Counted from the stretch's first letter, positions 8,380 to 16,914 are shown. The stretch: 64,000 nt of DNA from Peloplasma aerotolerans (GCF_030012175.1 NZ_JASCXW010000002.1:1-64000); one strand, 5' to 3'. Notes: generated by a model not told the origin, from the letters alone. Translations and numbers: made by a program.

Positions 8380-9495
8380 TTATACTGCATTTCTAACAAT
8401 TCTAAACCCAACATTGATTGCTGTGCGATCTTTATAATATGTATGCGTTTGACCTGCTTGGATATAATAGATGTTCTGGATTGTAATGTCAAAACTACCA
8501 CTTCTTACAACTTTAACCCATCCATAGGATGTAAATGCCCACTCAAAAACATTCCCACTCATATCATACATACCCAAGTGATTGGGTAGGAGTTCACCAA
8601 CTGGATGTGTTGTTCCATTTGAGTTTAAGCCATACCAAGCAACTGCTTGGGTTGCTTCTTCGTTGCTTGTATTTGCGGTTGCACCACTGGCATAATTACC
8701 TGGTGTCCAATAACGTCCACCGACTAAAATGGACCCGTCAGTAGATTCTATATCATTTTTCCATCTTGCTGCCATTTCCCATTCGGTATTGGTTGATAGT
8801 CTAAAACCATTGTTATTGGTTTGAATAGCTGAATCAACGACTGCTCCGTTTGTATGCCTTGAATCTTTAATGATTAGTTCACTTGGTGTTCTATAAACAG
8901 GTTCAAGCTCCATCATTTCTGAATAGGCATTTGTCCACACAACCACATCACGCCATGACACACCTGTTACAGGTTCACGCATGCTTTCAGTAGGCTCAGC
9001 ACCCATCATACCATCATGTCCTTCTCTACCTTGATTTTGGAAATAGTAACCGTTTGCTTCAGCCCAAATACGTACTTCATACCATGCCTCATAGGTGGTC
9101 GCGTAAATGGCCATCTGATAACCACCTGCAACGGTTGCTCGGCCGTAATCATTTGTACCCACGGGTATTAGATAGTCAACGCCTGGTTCACCAACCGTAA
9201 CCATTGGTAATAATGCTTCGTCCTCCTTAAGTGCTTCTCTGACATAATTAAACAAATCATTATCTACATGCTCTGGAGGCATCACACCTCTTTCAATGAA
9301 ATTTTCAACCACTCTGTCCCAGCCTTTATGTCTTTTTTCCTCTTTTTCTCTAGGTTCATCAACGGTGTCTTGACTTTGCGGCTCTTCTGCTTGTCTTTGT
9401 TTAGCTTCAACAGAAAAGCCCTCTAAAACAAAAAATACCATCAATAGTAAAACCATGATGAAAAATCTGGTTGCTGCCATTTTGCCTTTTCTCAT
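8380..9495 (-). CDS. Secreted or anchored SUMF1/FGE-like (formylglycine-enzyme fold) protein without cysteines
   Basis: The 371-residue protein starts with a positively charged signal-like segment (hydrophobic core about residues 11-30). A charged linker rich in Glu, Gln and Arg follows, then a SUMF1/FGE-sulfatase domain from about 95 to the end. Family landmarks are PVTGVSWRDVVVWTNAYSE, GFRLSTNTEWEMAARW, GMYDMSGNVFEWAF, VVRSGSF and NVGFRIVR. I find no cysteine anywhere, so the copper-binding cysteines of true formylglycine-generating enzymes are absent. It is therefore more likely a binding or structural member of the fold. The ATG follows AAGGAGG. It lies between two copies of a tRNA-linked repeat, which hints at acquisition. 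Confidence 0.85.
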   Translation of the reverse strand: MRKGKMAATRFFIMVLLLMVFFVLEGFSVEAKQRQAEEPQSQDTVDEPREKEEKRHKGWDRVVENFIERGVMPPEHVDNDLFNYVREALKEDEALLPMVTVGEPGVDYLIPVGTNDYGRATVAGGYQMAIYATTYEAWYEVRIWAEANGYYFQNQGREGHDGMMGAEPTESMREPVTGVSWRDVVVWTNAYSEMMELEPVYRTPSELIIKDSRHTNGAVVDSAIQTNNNGFRLSTNTEWEMAARWKNDIESTDGSILVGGRYWTPGNYASGATANTSNEEATQAVAWYGLNSNGTTHPVGELLPNHLGMYDMSGNVFEWAFTSYGWVKVVRSGSFDITIQNIYYIQAGQTHTYYKDRTAINVGFRIVRNAV

Positions 9496-9550
9496 GGAGC
9501 ATCCTCCTTTTTATTTAATTTGATATGTATACGTTTGTGTTCACCTTATA

Positions 9551-9577
9551 ATTATCATATAGTGTACTGTTTGTCAA
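9551..9577 (-). promoter_or_regulatory. Candidate promoter of the SUMF1-like gene
   Basis: On the minus strand a TTGACA is followed 15 bp later by GATAAT, within 85 bp of the gene start. The short spacer lowers confidence; overlapping AT-rich hexamers could serve as the -10 instead. Confidence 0.45.
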
Positions 9578-9640
9578 CTTTTTCTATAAATCATTCTGGT
9601 GCTAAGCTAATGTAAAGTTGCTGTTTTTTTAATTCGCTTA

Positions 9641-9951
9641 AAATGAGATAAAACTTAGATCAACATAAGTTGGCATTTTTACACTATTTTTAAGACTTTA
9701 TATTGAAATCCTTAGTTGAGTTTTAATTTTGCTTATCTTGTCATAAATTTTGCAAAAAAAACATTGACTCCATAAATGGTTGTTATGTGTAAATTTTAGG
9801 TTATTTTACCGGATGTAAACTCTGGTTTGAAACACTATAAACATGATTGGAATTTCAATATATAAAGCGCTTTACAAAGATAAAAAAAGCCCATCTCATT
9901 GAGGAGATGGACGACACTAAAATTGTTGGTGACCCGTACGGGGTTCGAACC
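9641..9951. repeat. Diverged ~310-bp direct repeat, copy 1 (downstream of intact tRNA-Glu)
   Basis: This is the counterpart of 8043-8364. It runs from the 3' half of the intact tRNA-Glu through its terminator and about 240 bp of AT-rich sequence without a gene. Because this copy joins a complete tRNA, it is probably the parental one. Confidence 0.8.
9882..9910 (-). terminator. Rho-independent terminator of the tRNA-Ser/tRNA-Glu unit
   Basis: On the minus strand CCATCTC and GAGATGG form a 7-bp stem with a six-base loop, followed by GC and seven T. It begins about 17 bp beyond the tRNA-Glu CCA end. Confidence 0.85.
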
Positions 9952-10002
9952 CGTGAATGCATGCGTGAAAGGCATGTGAGTTAACCGTTTCTCCAACGGG
10001 CC
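9927..10002 (-). tRNA. tRNA-Glu (anticodon UUC)
   Basis: The minus strand folds as a complete tRNA. Acceptor strands GGCCCGT and ACGGGTC pair with one G-U, the anticodon loop is CTTTCAC with anticodon TTC, the T loop is TTCGAAC in a CGGGG/CCCGT-type arm, and CCA is encoded. It lies 6 bp after tRNA-Ser and shares its promoter and terminator. It would be charged by GltX, which is not in this window; a glutaminyl-tRNA synthetase is encoded nearby. Confidence 0.95.
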
Positions 10003-10008
10003 TAAAGG

Positions 10009-10099
10009 TGGCGGAGTAGGAGAGATTTGAACTCTCGCGCCAGTTTCCCGACCTACACCCTTAGCAGGGGCGCCTCTTCAGCCACTTGAGTACTACTCC
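10009..10099 (-). tRNA. tRNA-Ser (anticodon GCU)
   Basis: The minus strand gives a 91-nt tRNA with 7-bp acceptor pairing (GGAGTAG with CTACTCC), an anticodon loop containing GCT, the long variable arm typical of serine tRNAs, a T loop TTCAAAT and encoded CCA. It reads AGY serine codons. It is the first gene of a two-tRNA unit. Confidence 0.95.
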
Positions 10100-10104
10100 A
10101 TAAC

Positions 10105-10141
10105 CTATTCTATATGTCGCTTTCGCGCTAATATAGAATAG
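10105..10141. repeat. Perfect 11-bp inverted repeat overlapping the tRNA promoter
   Basis: CTATTCTATAT and its exact reverse complement ATATAGAATAG flank 15 bp that themselves hold a CGC/GCG mini-stem. On the minus strand that mini-stem has a GAAA tetraloop. One arm contains the -10 hexamer of the tRNA promoter. It has no following T tract, so it is not a classical terminator. It may be an operator, or a processing hairpin in read-through transcripts from tex. Confidence 0.8.
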
Positions 10142-10163
10142 CGTATTTTTATCTTATTGTCAA
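10135..10163 (-). promoter_or_regulatory. Promoter of the tRNA-Ser/tRNA-Glu unit (TTGACA-17-TATTCT)
   Basis: On the minus strand a perfect TTGACA is followed by a 17-bp spacer and TATTCT, about 36 bp before the tRNA-Ser 5' end. It starts directly after the tex stop codon. Confidence 0.75.
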
Positions 10164-10164
10164 C

Positions 10165-12336
10165 CTATTTATTATCTTTTAACATCGTTAATCCGACTTT
10201 TCCTCTGTTTAAATCAATATTCAATACATAGACAGTAACAATGTCCCCTACATTTAAGACATCCTTTGGATGTTTAATGTAATGTTTTGCTATTTTGGAG
10301 ATGTGTAATAACCCATCTTCTTTTAATCCAACATCGATAAATGCTCCAAAGTCTACAACATTTCTAACGGTACCTTGAAGTTCCATTCCAACACTTAAAT
10401 CTTCAAGTTTTAAGATATCACTTCTAAGAAGTGGTTGTGCGAATTGGTCTCTAGGATCTCTTAATGGTGCAATAAATGCATCCAAAATATCATCTAGAGT
10501 ATACTTATCAACTTTAAGTTCATCTTGAAGTTTTTTTCTATCGATACCGTCAATTAACAATTTAACGATATCCTTGCCAAACATATCACCAGTAATTTTA
10601 TACATCTTCATAATCTGTTTAGCAACACCATAACTCTCAGGGTGAACTGCAGTCATATCAAGTGCTTCATCACCTTCTGGAATTCTTAAGAATCCTGCGG
10701 ATTGTTCAAATGTTTTCGCACCTAATTTGGGTACACCTAGGATATCATTTCTATTTCTAAATTTACCTAATTTATCTCTATATTTAACAATATTCTGTGC
10801 ACTTGTTTTGTTTAACCCAGAAACATACATTAATAATGCTTTACTTGCTGTATTAACATTGACGCCAACTTGGTTAACTGCTTGAGTAACCACAAAGTTT
10901 AAAGAATCATTTAATTTCTTAGGTGCAACATCATGTTGATACTGACCAACACCAATACTCTTAGGATCTATTTTAACCAATTCTGATAATGGGTCTTGTA
11001 GACGTCTTGCTATGCTTGCTGCTGATCTTTCTTCAACAGAAAAATCAGGGAATTCTTCTCTTGCAAGTTCACTTGCTGAATAAACAGATGCTCCAGCTTC
11101 ATTAACAATAACATACTGAACTTTCATTTGTGTACTCTTCAAGAGTTCAGCAACGAAACTTTCAGTTTCTCTACTAGCTGTACCATTACCGATTGCAATG
11201 ATTTCTACTTTATATTTATGAATAAGTCTAATCAGTTCTTTTTGTGAATCTATAATTTGTTTATCACTAATAGATCCTCCCATGGTTTTCTCATGTGGGT
11301 AGATCACACCTTTTTCCATCACTGTGCCTTGCTCGTTGACAACACTTAATTTACAACCTGTTCTAAATGCCGGGTCAATACCTAAAACGACTTTACCTTT
11401 TAGTGGTGGTTGTAATAAAAGCTTTTGTAGATTGTTTGAAAAAACTTCAATGGCTTGTTCTTCGCCTTTTTCAGTTAACTCACTGCGAACTTCTCTTTCT
11501 AAACTCGGATAGATAAGTCGTTTTAGTGCATCCTCAATAGCTTCTTTCATATAAGGGGTAACTGGTGAGTTTTCATTTCTAATTAATTGTCTTTCTAAAA
11601 ACGCAGTCATTCTTGTTTTATCAACATCAATTTTACATGTAATGACCTTTTCGTTTTCAGCTCTATTAATCGCTAAAATACGATGAGGTTTCATTTTGCT
11701 TACAGGTTCATTGTAATCATAATACATCTCATATGTTTTTCTTTCATCAACTGCATTTTTCTTAACACTTGTAACAACAAGTCCTGAATTTTTCATTTCT
11801 TCTCTTAGTGCTTTTCTATAATCCGCTTCATCTGATATAAATTCAGCAATAATATATTTAGCCCCTTCGATAGCTTCTTCAACAGTTGGAACTTCTTCTG
11901 TGATATATTTCTTAGCTTCTTCAACGACATCATCCATTAAAAACATCATCATCCAGGTTGCTAGTGGTTCAAGACCTTTAGCAATCGCTTCTGTAGCTTT
12001 TGTCTTTTTCTTTTCTTTATATGGTCTATACAAGTCTTCAACTTCTACAAGTTTACTTGCTTGCATAATTTCTTGTTTCAAATCATCTGTCAACATGCCT
12101 TTTTCATCAATTAAGCGAACGACTTGTTCTTTTCGATCTAATAGATTATTTGCGTACTCCCAAGTCTTAAAGATCTCATTGATTTGCTCTTCATCAAGAC
12201 CTCCAGTCGCTTCCTTACGGTATCTAGCAATAAAAGGAATCGTATTGCCTTCATCTAACAAATTAAGGACTGAAACGATTTGTTTTTCAGAGATTCGTAA
12301 TGCTTTCTTTATTTCTAAAATAATTTGTTCGTTCAT
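10165..12336 (-). CDS. tex: Tex-family S1 RNA-binding protein
   Basis: This 723-residue protein is full length for Tex, a highly conserved cytosolic nucleic-acid-binding protein linked to transcription. The domains follow the family order: N-terminal helical Tex_N (starts LRISEKQIVSVLNLLDEG, with NTIPFIARYRKEATGG), a YqgF/RNase-H-like domain around GIDPAFRTGCKLSVV, helix-hairpin-helix motifs (VNVNTASKALLMYVSG onward), and a C-terminal S1 domain (GTVRNVVDFGAFIDVG, GLLHISKIA). The start follows AAAGGGAGAG. Its upstream neighbour is a membrane-anchored protein probably sharing its promoter. The molecular role of Tex is still poorly defined. Confidence 0.95.
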   Translation of the reverse strand: MNEQIILEIKKALRISEKQIVSVLNLLDEGNTIPFIARYRKEATGGLDEEQINEIFKTWEYANNLLDRKEQVVRLIDEKGMLTDDLKQEIMQASKLVEVEDLYRPYKEKKKTKATEAIAKGLEPLATWMMMFLMDDVVEEAKKYITEEVPTVEEAIEGAKYIIAEFISDEADYRKALREEMKNSGLVVTSVKKNAVDERKTYEMYYDYNEPVSKMKPHRILAINRAENEKVITCKIDVDKTRMTAFLERQLIRNENSPVTPYMKEAIEDALKRLIYPSLEREVRSELTEKGEEQAIEVFSNNLQKLLLQPPLKGKVVLGIDPAFRTGCKLSVVNEQGTVMEKGVIYPHEKTMGGSISDKQIIDSQKELIRLIHKYKVEIIAIGNGTASRETESFVAELLKSTQMKVQYVIVNEAGASVYSASELAREEFPDFSVEERSAASIARRLQDPLSELVKIDPKSIGVGQYQHDVAPKKLNDSLNFVVTQAVNQVGVNVNTASKALLMYVSGLNKTSAQNIVKYRDKLGKFRNRNDILGVPKLGAKTFEQSAGFLRIPEGDEALDMTAVHPESYGVAKQIMKMYKITGDMFGKDIVKLLIDGIDRKKLQDELKVDKYTLDDILDAFIAPLRDPRDQFAQPLLRSDILKLEDLSVGMELQGTVRNVVDFGAFIDVGLKEDGLLHISKIAKHYIKHPKDVLNVGDIVTVYVLNIDLNRGKVGLTMLKDNK

Positions 12337-12357
12337 TTTTCTCTCCCTTTAATAGCA

Positions 12358-12381
12358 CAAAAGGGCAATGCCCTTTTTTAT
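12358..12381. terminator. Hairpin with T tract between the anchored protein gene and tex
   Basis: AAAAGGG and CCCTTTT form a 7-bp stem around a five-base loop. The T run is longer on the plus strand (TTTTTT) than on the minus strand (TTTTG). On the minus strand it may attenuate read-through into tex. Confidence 0.5.
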
Positions 12382-12389
12382 GATTAAGC

Positions 12390-13046
12390 TTATGATTGAA
12401 GCTTATTGACTTCAATAACGATATGGTTAGTTAAAACCCATGTTTCGAATTTATTATCATCAGCTTCAACTTCAAAGATGACGAGCATATTATCTCTATT
12501 TTGTTCTAATGCTAAATGTGTTAACTTAGGTTGCTCAAATAAATTAGCATTACCGGTTGCATCCATATCAACAAATAGGAATGCTGTATTTTCTAAATCA
12601 TCGACACTCATAACTGCTTCATAGATTGGATTACTAATTTTACTGCTTCTATAAAAATAGAAATATATATGTGTTTCACCATCAATTAATGCCTTAAGGT
12701 CTTCATATTCTGCTTTTCCATCAAGTTGTGAAAAATCTCCATAAACACCGTGAACTTCATCATATCCAGCAAGAATAATTAGTTCAGTTGCTGTAATATG
12801 CATATAATCATCATAGGGTCCTGCTTCTGGTTCACGATTCATAAAATATTGAACAATGAAAATGATAGTAACGACAACAATTGCAATAGCAATAATTGAG
12901 ATGCCTAATCTAAAGAATAAGATTTCATTTTTAGTTGCTTCACGCTTTGGATTTGTCTTTGCAAGTTCTGTTTTGCTTTTAGCATTTTTTTGTGATGGTT
13001 GATTAGTTTTTTTCTTCTTTGGTTGTACCTTTTGTACACGCGCCAT
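12390..13046 (-). CDS. Single-pass membrane protein with thioredoxin-fold-like outer domain
   Basis: The 218-residue protein has a very Lys-rich cytosolic N-terminus (about 1-40), one transmembrane helix (about 45-67), and an acidic extracellular domain. That domain has the alternating strand pattern of a thioredoxin-like fold (THIYFYFYRSSK, then AFLFVDMDATGN, then NMLVIFEVEA). The site where CxxC would be expected holds Ser/Lys/Ser, so it would not be a redox enzyme. The fold assignment is tentative. The gene has a good promoter and precedes tex by 53 bp. Confidence 0.75.
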   Translation of the reverse strand: MARVQKVQPKKKKTNQPSQKNAKSKTELAKTNPKREATKNEILFFRLGISIIAIAIVVVTIIFIVQYFMNREPEAGPYDDYMHITATELIILAGYDEVHGVYGDFSQLDGKAEYEDLKALIDGETHIYFYFYRSSKISNPIYEAVMSVDDLENTAFLFVDMDATGNANLFEQPKLTHLALEQNRDNMLVIFEVEADDNKFETWVLTNHIVIEVNKLQS

Positions 13047-13069
13047 AATGTCACATCCTATCCATTAGA

Positions 13070-13098
13070 ATTATACCGAATTACCCATAAAAACACAA
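13070..13098 (-). promoter_or_regulatory. Promoter of the anchored protein-tex unit (TTGTGT-17-TATAAT)
   Basis: On the minus strand TTGTGT and a perfect TATAAT are 17 bp apart, ending about 23 bp before the gene start. Confidence 0.65.
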
Positions 13099-13115
13099 CA
13101 CTATGGATAAATATG

Positions 13116-13472
13116 TTAAAGTTTCTCAATCATCACGTATGCAATGGCATGCATATCGGTATGTGTGATGGTGATATGAATAATTTCTTGATTTGAAAAG
13201 TACTCGGTTTTAACAAACGGTGTCCCGTTTTCTTCATTTAAAATAGAGAAGTCTGTATAATTTGTCTTACCATGACCTTTACTAATTGCTTTAAACAAAG
13301 CTTCTTTTGCTGCAAAACGACCTCCAATAAATGATAACTTCGTGTTTTCTGCAGCGATATTCTCATATAACTTTTTTTCTTCAGGGCTCAAAATACGATC
13401 AATAAATCGGTCACTGAGTAGTTCTTTAATTCGATTTAAATCAACTAAATCTATACCTATGCCTAAGATCAT
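13116..13472 (-). CDS. acpS: Holo-[acyl-carrier-protein] synthase
   Basis: AcpS moves the 4'-phosphopantetheine group from coenzyme A to apo-ACP, activating it for lipid synthesis in the cytosol. The 118-residue protein has both family signatures: GIGIDLVDLNRI at the N-terminus, with the magnesium-binding Asp, and GRFAAKEALFKA in the middle. The length is normal. It starts two bases after the whiA stop, with GAAGGAAG as ribosome site, so it is the last gene of the hprK-lgt-ppaX-trxB-whiA run. Confidence 0.95.
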   Translation of the reverse strand: MILGIGIDLVDLNRIKELLSDRFIDRILSPEEKKLYENIAAENTKLSFIGGRFAAKEALFKAISKGHGKTNYTDFSILNEENGTPFVKTEYFSNQEIIHITITHTDMHAIAYVMIEKL

Positions 13473-13474
13473 CT

Positions 13475-14410
13475 TTATTTTCTTCCTTCCCTGATTTGCT
13501 CCGCCATTTGCTTAATTTTAACCAACCGGTGATTAAGTCCTGACTTACTAATGGTTTCACCATAAGTTTCTTCATATATGTCGGTTAGTTCTCTTAAACT
13601 GACTTCTGGATTATCTTTTCTTAATTTCATAACTTTTTTGATTTTTTCATCAATATGATGTTCAGGAATAAATTTCTCTATGACTTCAATATCTTCTAAT
13701 TGCTCATTTGCAGCAATAAAGATTTTCTTCTCATTTGCAATCTCACAATTCATAATTCGATTGATTGAATTATTAAAGTCTCTTTTAATTCTAATATCTT
13801 CAAACTTAAAGACTGAGTTTTGTGCTCCCATAATTTGAATCAAATCACTAATACCTTCAGCATCTTTTAAGTAAACAATATATCCATTTCGTCTTTTTGT
13901 TATTTTCGCATTTAAATCAAAACTATTCATGAGTTGTTGCATAAACACAATTTGATCTGAGTTTCTTGCAAATATTTCTAAATGATATTCAGCAGTTTTA
14001 GGATGGTTCACTGAACCTCCTGATAAAAATGCTGCTCTTAAATATGCTTTTTTCGTTTCAGGAGATTGTGTAATCAGTTCTTGACTTTCGACTGGATTTT
14101 CAAAGTAACCATGTTCATTCACAATATCTTCTACTTTGGATTCAATTCTAACAATAATGGTTTGCCTTTGTTTGAGTTTATTTTGTTTTTGGGTAATAAG
14201 ACTTGTCTTTGCTTGATAAAGGGTTCTTACAAGCTGTAAAAACCGTTTAGCAACGGTTGGATTGTTGGTTTTGAAATCAAACATCTTTAGTTTGTTTTCA
14301 ATATGAAATTCGGTATTGAGATTTAAGAACGCAGAAAACTCTGCAAGTTGTTCTTCAAACCCAACCGGAATGGTTACCAATTCCTCTTTTACAGTTCTAG
14401 CAAAACTCAT
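13475..14410 (-). CDS. whiA: DNA-binding protein WhiA
   Basis: WhiA combines an N-terminal LAGLIDADG-endonuclease-like fold with a C-terminal helix-turn-helix. In Gram-positive bacteria it affects cell division and chromosome segregation. The 311-residue protein starts MSFARTVKEELV, has the family stretch KKAYLRAAFLSGGSVNHP near residues 124-140, and ends in the HTH segment (NPEVSLRELTDIYEETYG, then ISKSGLNHRLVKI). It abuts trxB by one base. In Bacillus whiA follows yvcJ and yvcK; both are missing here, so the order is compacted. Confidence 0.95.
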   Translation of the reverse strand: MSFARTVKEELVTIPVGFEEQLAEFSAFLNLNTEFHIENKLKMFDFKTNNPTVAKRFLQLVRTLYQAKTSLITQKQNKLKQRQTIIVRIESKVEDIVNEHGYFENPVESQELITQSPETKKAYLRAAFLSGGSVNHPKTAEYHLEIFARNSDQIVFMQQLMNSFDLNAKITKRRNGYIVYLKDAEGISDLIQIMGAQNSVFKFEDIRIKRDFNNSINRIMNCEIANEKKIFIAANEQLEDIEVIEKFIPEHHIDEKIKKVMKLRKDNPEVSLRELTDIYEETYGETISKSGLNHRLVKIKQMAEQIREGRK

Positions 14411-14411
14411 A

Positions 14412-15326
14412 TTACTCCCAAGATTCTATATATTTTAATGCATTTTGTGCAGCAACTGCTCCGTCACCAGTTGCTGTAACAACTTGACGAATTTGTTTTA
14501 CAATCACATCACCAGCTGCATAAACACCTGGAACTTTCGTTTCCATTTTTTCGTTGGCAACGATATATCCATAATCATTTGTTATACCTAAATCTTTAAC
14601 CATTTCAGTTACAGGTATTAAACCAACATATTCAAAGACACCATCGGCTTCAATTTTCTCTTCGTTACCATCTTTATCAGTAATGATAACACCTGTAAGT
14701 CCTTTTTCATCACCTAAGAATTTTTTAACTAAAGAACTATATCTAAAATCCACATTTTTAAACTTTCTAAGAATATCTTGTGATTTTTTATCTGCAGTTA
14801 AATCCTCTAAGTTTTGTACAACAGTGACATGCGTTGTAAAACTTGCAAGGTATGAAGCTTCTTCAACTGCACTGTTTCCGCCACCAACAACAATAACTTT
14901 TTTACCTTTATATAGTGGTCCATCACAAATTGCACACCAACTAATACCATTCATTGCAAATTGATCTTCATTTTCAACACCTAGTCTTCTAGGTACAGTA
15001 CCAGAAGCTACAATAATAGCTTTTGTTTCATAAGTTTGATTATCTGTTGTTACTTTTTTAATATTGCCGTCTAATTCTACTTTCGTGATTTCTTCATAAA
15101 TCACTTCAACGCCTATATCATAAGCATGATCAATCATCATCGTAGCAAGTTCATAACCTGCCATCTTTTTTGACCCTGTGTAGTTTTCAATTTCATTGGT
15201 GTTCACAAGTTGTCCACCTGGAGCTCCCTTTTCAAACATAGCAACTTTCAAGTTTGCTCTTTGGGCATAAATACCTGCGGTGATACCTGCTGGGCCAGCA
15301 CCAATAATTAATAAGTCATATAACAT
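14412..15326 (-). CDS. trxB: Thioredoxin-disulfide reductase
   Basis: TrxB uses NADPH and FAD to reduce thioredoxin in the cytosol. The 304-residue protein has the FAD-binding GAGPAGITAGIYA near the N-terminus, the redox pair in WCAICDGP (about residues 130-137; CAIC instead of the commoner CATC), the NADPH-binding VVGGGNSAVEEA directly after, and the C-terminal FAD motif GVYAAGDV. Length is normal. It is followed by whiA and preceded by a ppaX-like phosphatase, a neighbourhood shared with Bacillus. Confidence 0.95.
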   Translation of the reverse strand: MLYDLLIIGAGPAGITAGIYAQRANLKVAMFEKGAPGGQLVNTNEIENYTGSKKMAGYELATMMIDHAYDIGVEVIYEEITKVELDGNIKKVTTDNQTYETKAIIVASGTVPRRLGVENEDQFAMNGISWCAICDGPLYKGKKVIVVGGGNSAVEEASYLASFTTHVTVVQNLEDLTADKKSQDILRKFKNVDFRYSSLVKKFLGDEKGLTGVIITDKDGNEEKIEADGVFEYVGLIPVTEMVKDLGITNDYGYIVANEKMETKVPGVYAAGDVIVKQIRQVVTATGDGAVAAQNALKYIESWE

Positions 15327-15341
15327 TTTTGCTTCTCCTTT

Positions 15342-15974
15342 TTATACGAAATCTTTTAAGTTAGTTAGTTCATCGATGACAAATTCTGGTTGCTCATTAA
15401 GACATGCTTTTAAACGGTGACTATAGGTCACTGCACATGATGAAATACCAGCCTTTTTTGCTGCGATGATATCATTTTCATGATCTCCTACATATACTGT
15501 GGTTTTTTTATCTGCATTAAATAATTCCAATGCTTTTTCAACGGGTTCAGGATTTGGTTTATGATGAATAACATCCTCATATCCAATTAAACCATCAATA
15601 TAATCAATCAATCCTGTAAGTTCAAGATGATAAAGTGCAACTTTTCTCATCTTGGATGTAACAATGCCTATTGTACAGTTTTTACTTTTTAAATACTTCA
15701 AAGTTTCAACTGCGCCAGGATAAGCTTTCAATCCATTTTCTATTTTTTGATTAGATATAAGTCTATAGTGCTCAACTATTTTATCAACTTCATCTTGATC
15801 ATCCGTATAAAACCCAAATGTTTTATACAAGGTTTGTCCTAATAAGTTTGTAAGTTCTTCATCTTTTAATTCGAGATGTGGAAAGAATTTATCAAGTGTT
15901 TCTTTAAATGTGTCTAATATAATTTCGGTGGTTTGAATGAGTGTTCCATCTAAATCAAGCAGGATTGTTTTCAA
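15342..15974 (-). CDS. ppaX: HAD-family phosphatase, PpaX/Gph-like
   Basis: A haloacid-dehalogenase phosphatase with the nucleophile motif LLDLDGTLIQT at the N-terminus, motif II VTSKMRK, and motif III/IV VGDHENDIIAAKKAG. In Bacillus the same position after hprK and lgt is held by PpaX, which hydrolyses pyrophosphate released by HprK when it removes phosphate from HPr-Ser-P. The longest frame opens with a TTG; a TTG 18 bp downstream is better placed after GAGG and gives the expected start MKTILLDLDGT, so I use it. It overlaps the end of lgt by 20 bp. A phosphoglycolate phosphatase role is the alternative. Confidence 0.85.
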   Translation of the reverse strand: MKTILLDLDGTLIQTTEIILDTFKETLDKFFPHLELKDEELTNLLGQTLYKTFGFYTDDQDEVDKIVEHYRLISNQKIENGLKAYPGAVETLKYLKSKNCTIGIVTSKMRKVALYHLELTGLIDYIDGLIGYEDVIHHKPNPEPVEKALELFNADKKTTVYVGDHENDIIAAKKAGISSCAVTYSHRLKACLNEQPEFVIDELTNLKDFV

Positions 15975-16914
15975 TCTTAACCTCTTCTTCAATTAATACA
16001 TCCACATAATAAGGTTGATCTATATAATAGTATTTCTTCGCTACAATAATTGCAACACCACCAAGCATAAATAGCGTAAGCGATAAAACGATATTTGCAG
16101 GTAATCCAAACATTCTTAATGCATCACCTGGATGTCCCCCAGTTCTAAGTGGTTCAATTATTGCTCCACGTCCTAATCCATACCAAATCAAATATAAACC
16201 GATGGTATCACCAATCCTAAACCATCTTTTTCTTCTTGCAACAAGTAAGAATACAAGACCCATAAAGTTCCAAATACCTTCATACAAAAATGTTGGATGA
16301 TGATAGTTTCCAGCAATAAACATTTGTTCTTTGATAAATCCTGGTAATATGTTTAAAATAAATTGGCTTTCAATAATTGGTCCGTACGCTTCTGCATTCA
16401 TAAAGTTTCCCCAGCGTCCAACAATTTGTCCGACAAGAAAACCAATTGCTAACATATCGGCCAATATCCAAAAATTAATCTTCTTTTTCTTAGTAAATAT
16501 AACCACAAATATGAATGCGGTGATAACGGCTCCATGAATAGATAGTCCACCACTTGTTATATTGATAACATCAATAAATGAATTATAATTAGGCGTTGGA
16601 TCAAAGATAACATAATATAATCTAGAACCTATAATTGATAATGGAACTGCATAGAGTAATGCATCAAATAAAATCTCTGTATCCCAACCGACTCTTTTAA
16701 ATTCCCAATAGGTTAAAAACGCTCCTAAAGATATTCCAGTTAAAATAAAGACAGCATACCACGCGATTTGAGCAAATCCCAAATCGACAGCTATATTATT
16801 ATAAGGCGTTCCAGTTTGTGTTGCAACAGCTAATATAATCATTAGCATGAATACAGCAAACGCACCTCCATAAATGTAAAAAGCTTTTTTGTTTTTCTTA
16901 AAGTAATCAATCAT
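15955..16914 (-). CDS. lgt: Prolipoprotein diacylglyceryl transferase
   Basis: Lgt attaches diacylglycerol to the lipobox cysteine of prolipoproteins in the cell membrane, the first step of lipoprotein maturation. The 319-residue protein has about seven membrane helices. It has the Lgt signature GRWGNFMNAEAYG near residues 166-178, the upstream SGGLSIHGA segment, and the conserved GLGRGAIIEPLRTG near the end. Its start overlaps hprK by 8 bp. A likely client in this window is the large lipoprotein at 60.8 kb. Confidence 0.95.
   Translation of the reverse strand: MIDYFKKNKKAFYIYGGAFAVFMLMIILAVATQTGTPYNNIAVDLGFAQIAWYAVFILTGISLGAFLTYWEFKRVGWDTEILFDALLYAVPLSIIGSRLYYVIFDPTPNYNSFIDVINITSGGLSIHGAVITAFIFVVIFTKKKKINFWILADMLAIGFLVGQIVGRWGNFMNAEAYGPIIESQFILNILPGFIKEQMFIAGNYHHPTFLYEGIWNFMGLVFLLVARRKRWFRIGDTIGLYLIWYGLGRGAIIEPLRTGGHPGDALRMFGLPANIVLSLTLFMLGGVAIIVAKKYYYIDQPYYVDVLIEEEVKIENNPA

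Noticed and set aside
8043-9951. A complete genomic island or prophage anchored at tRNA-Glu
   Set aside because: No integrase, excisionase or phage gene is visible, and the repeated part is far longer than a normal attachment core; a tandem duplication explains it equally well.
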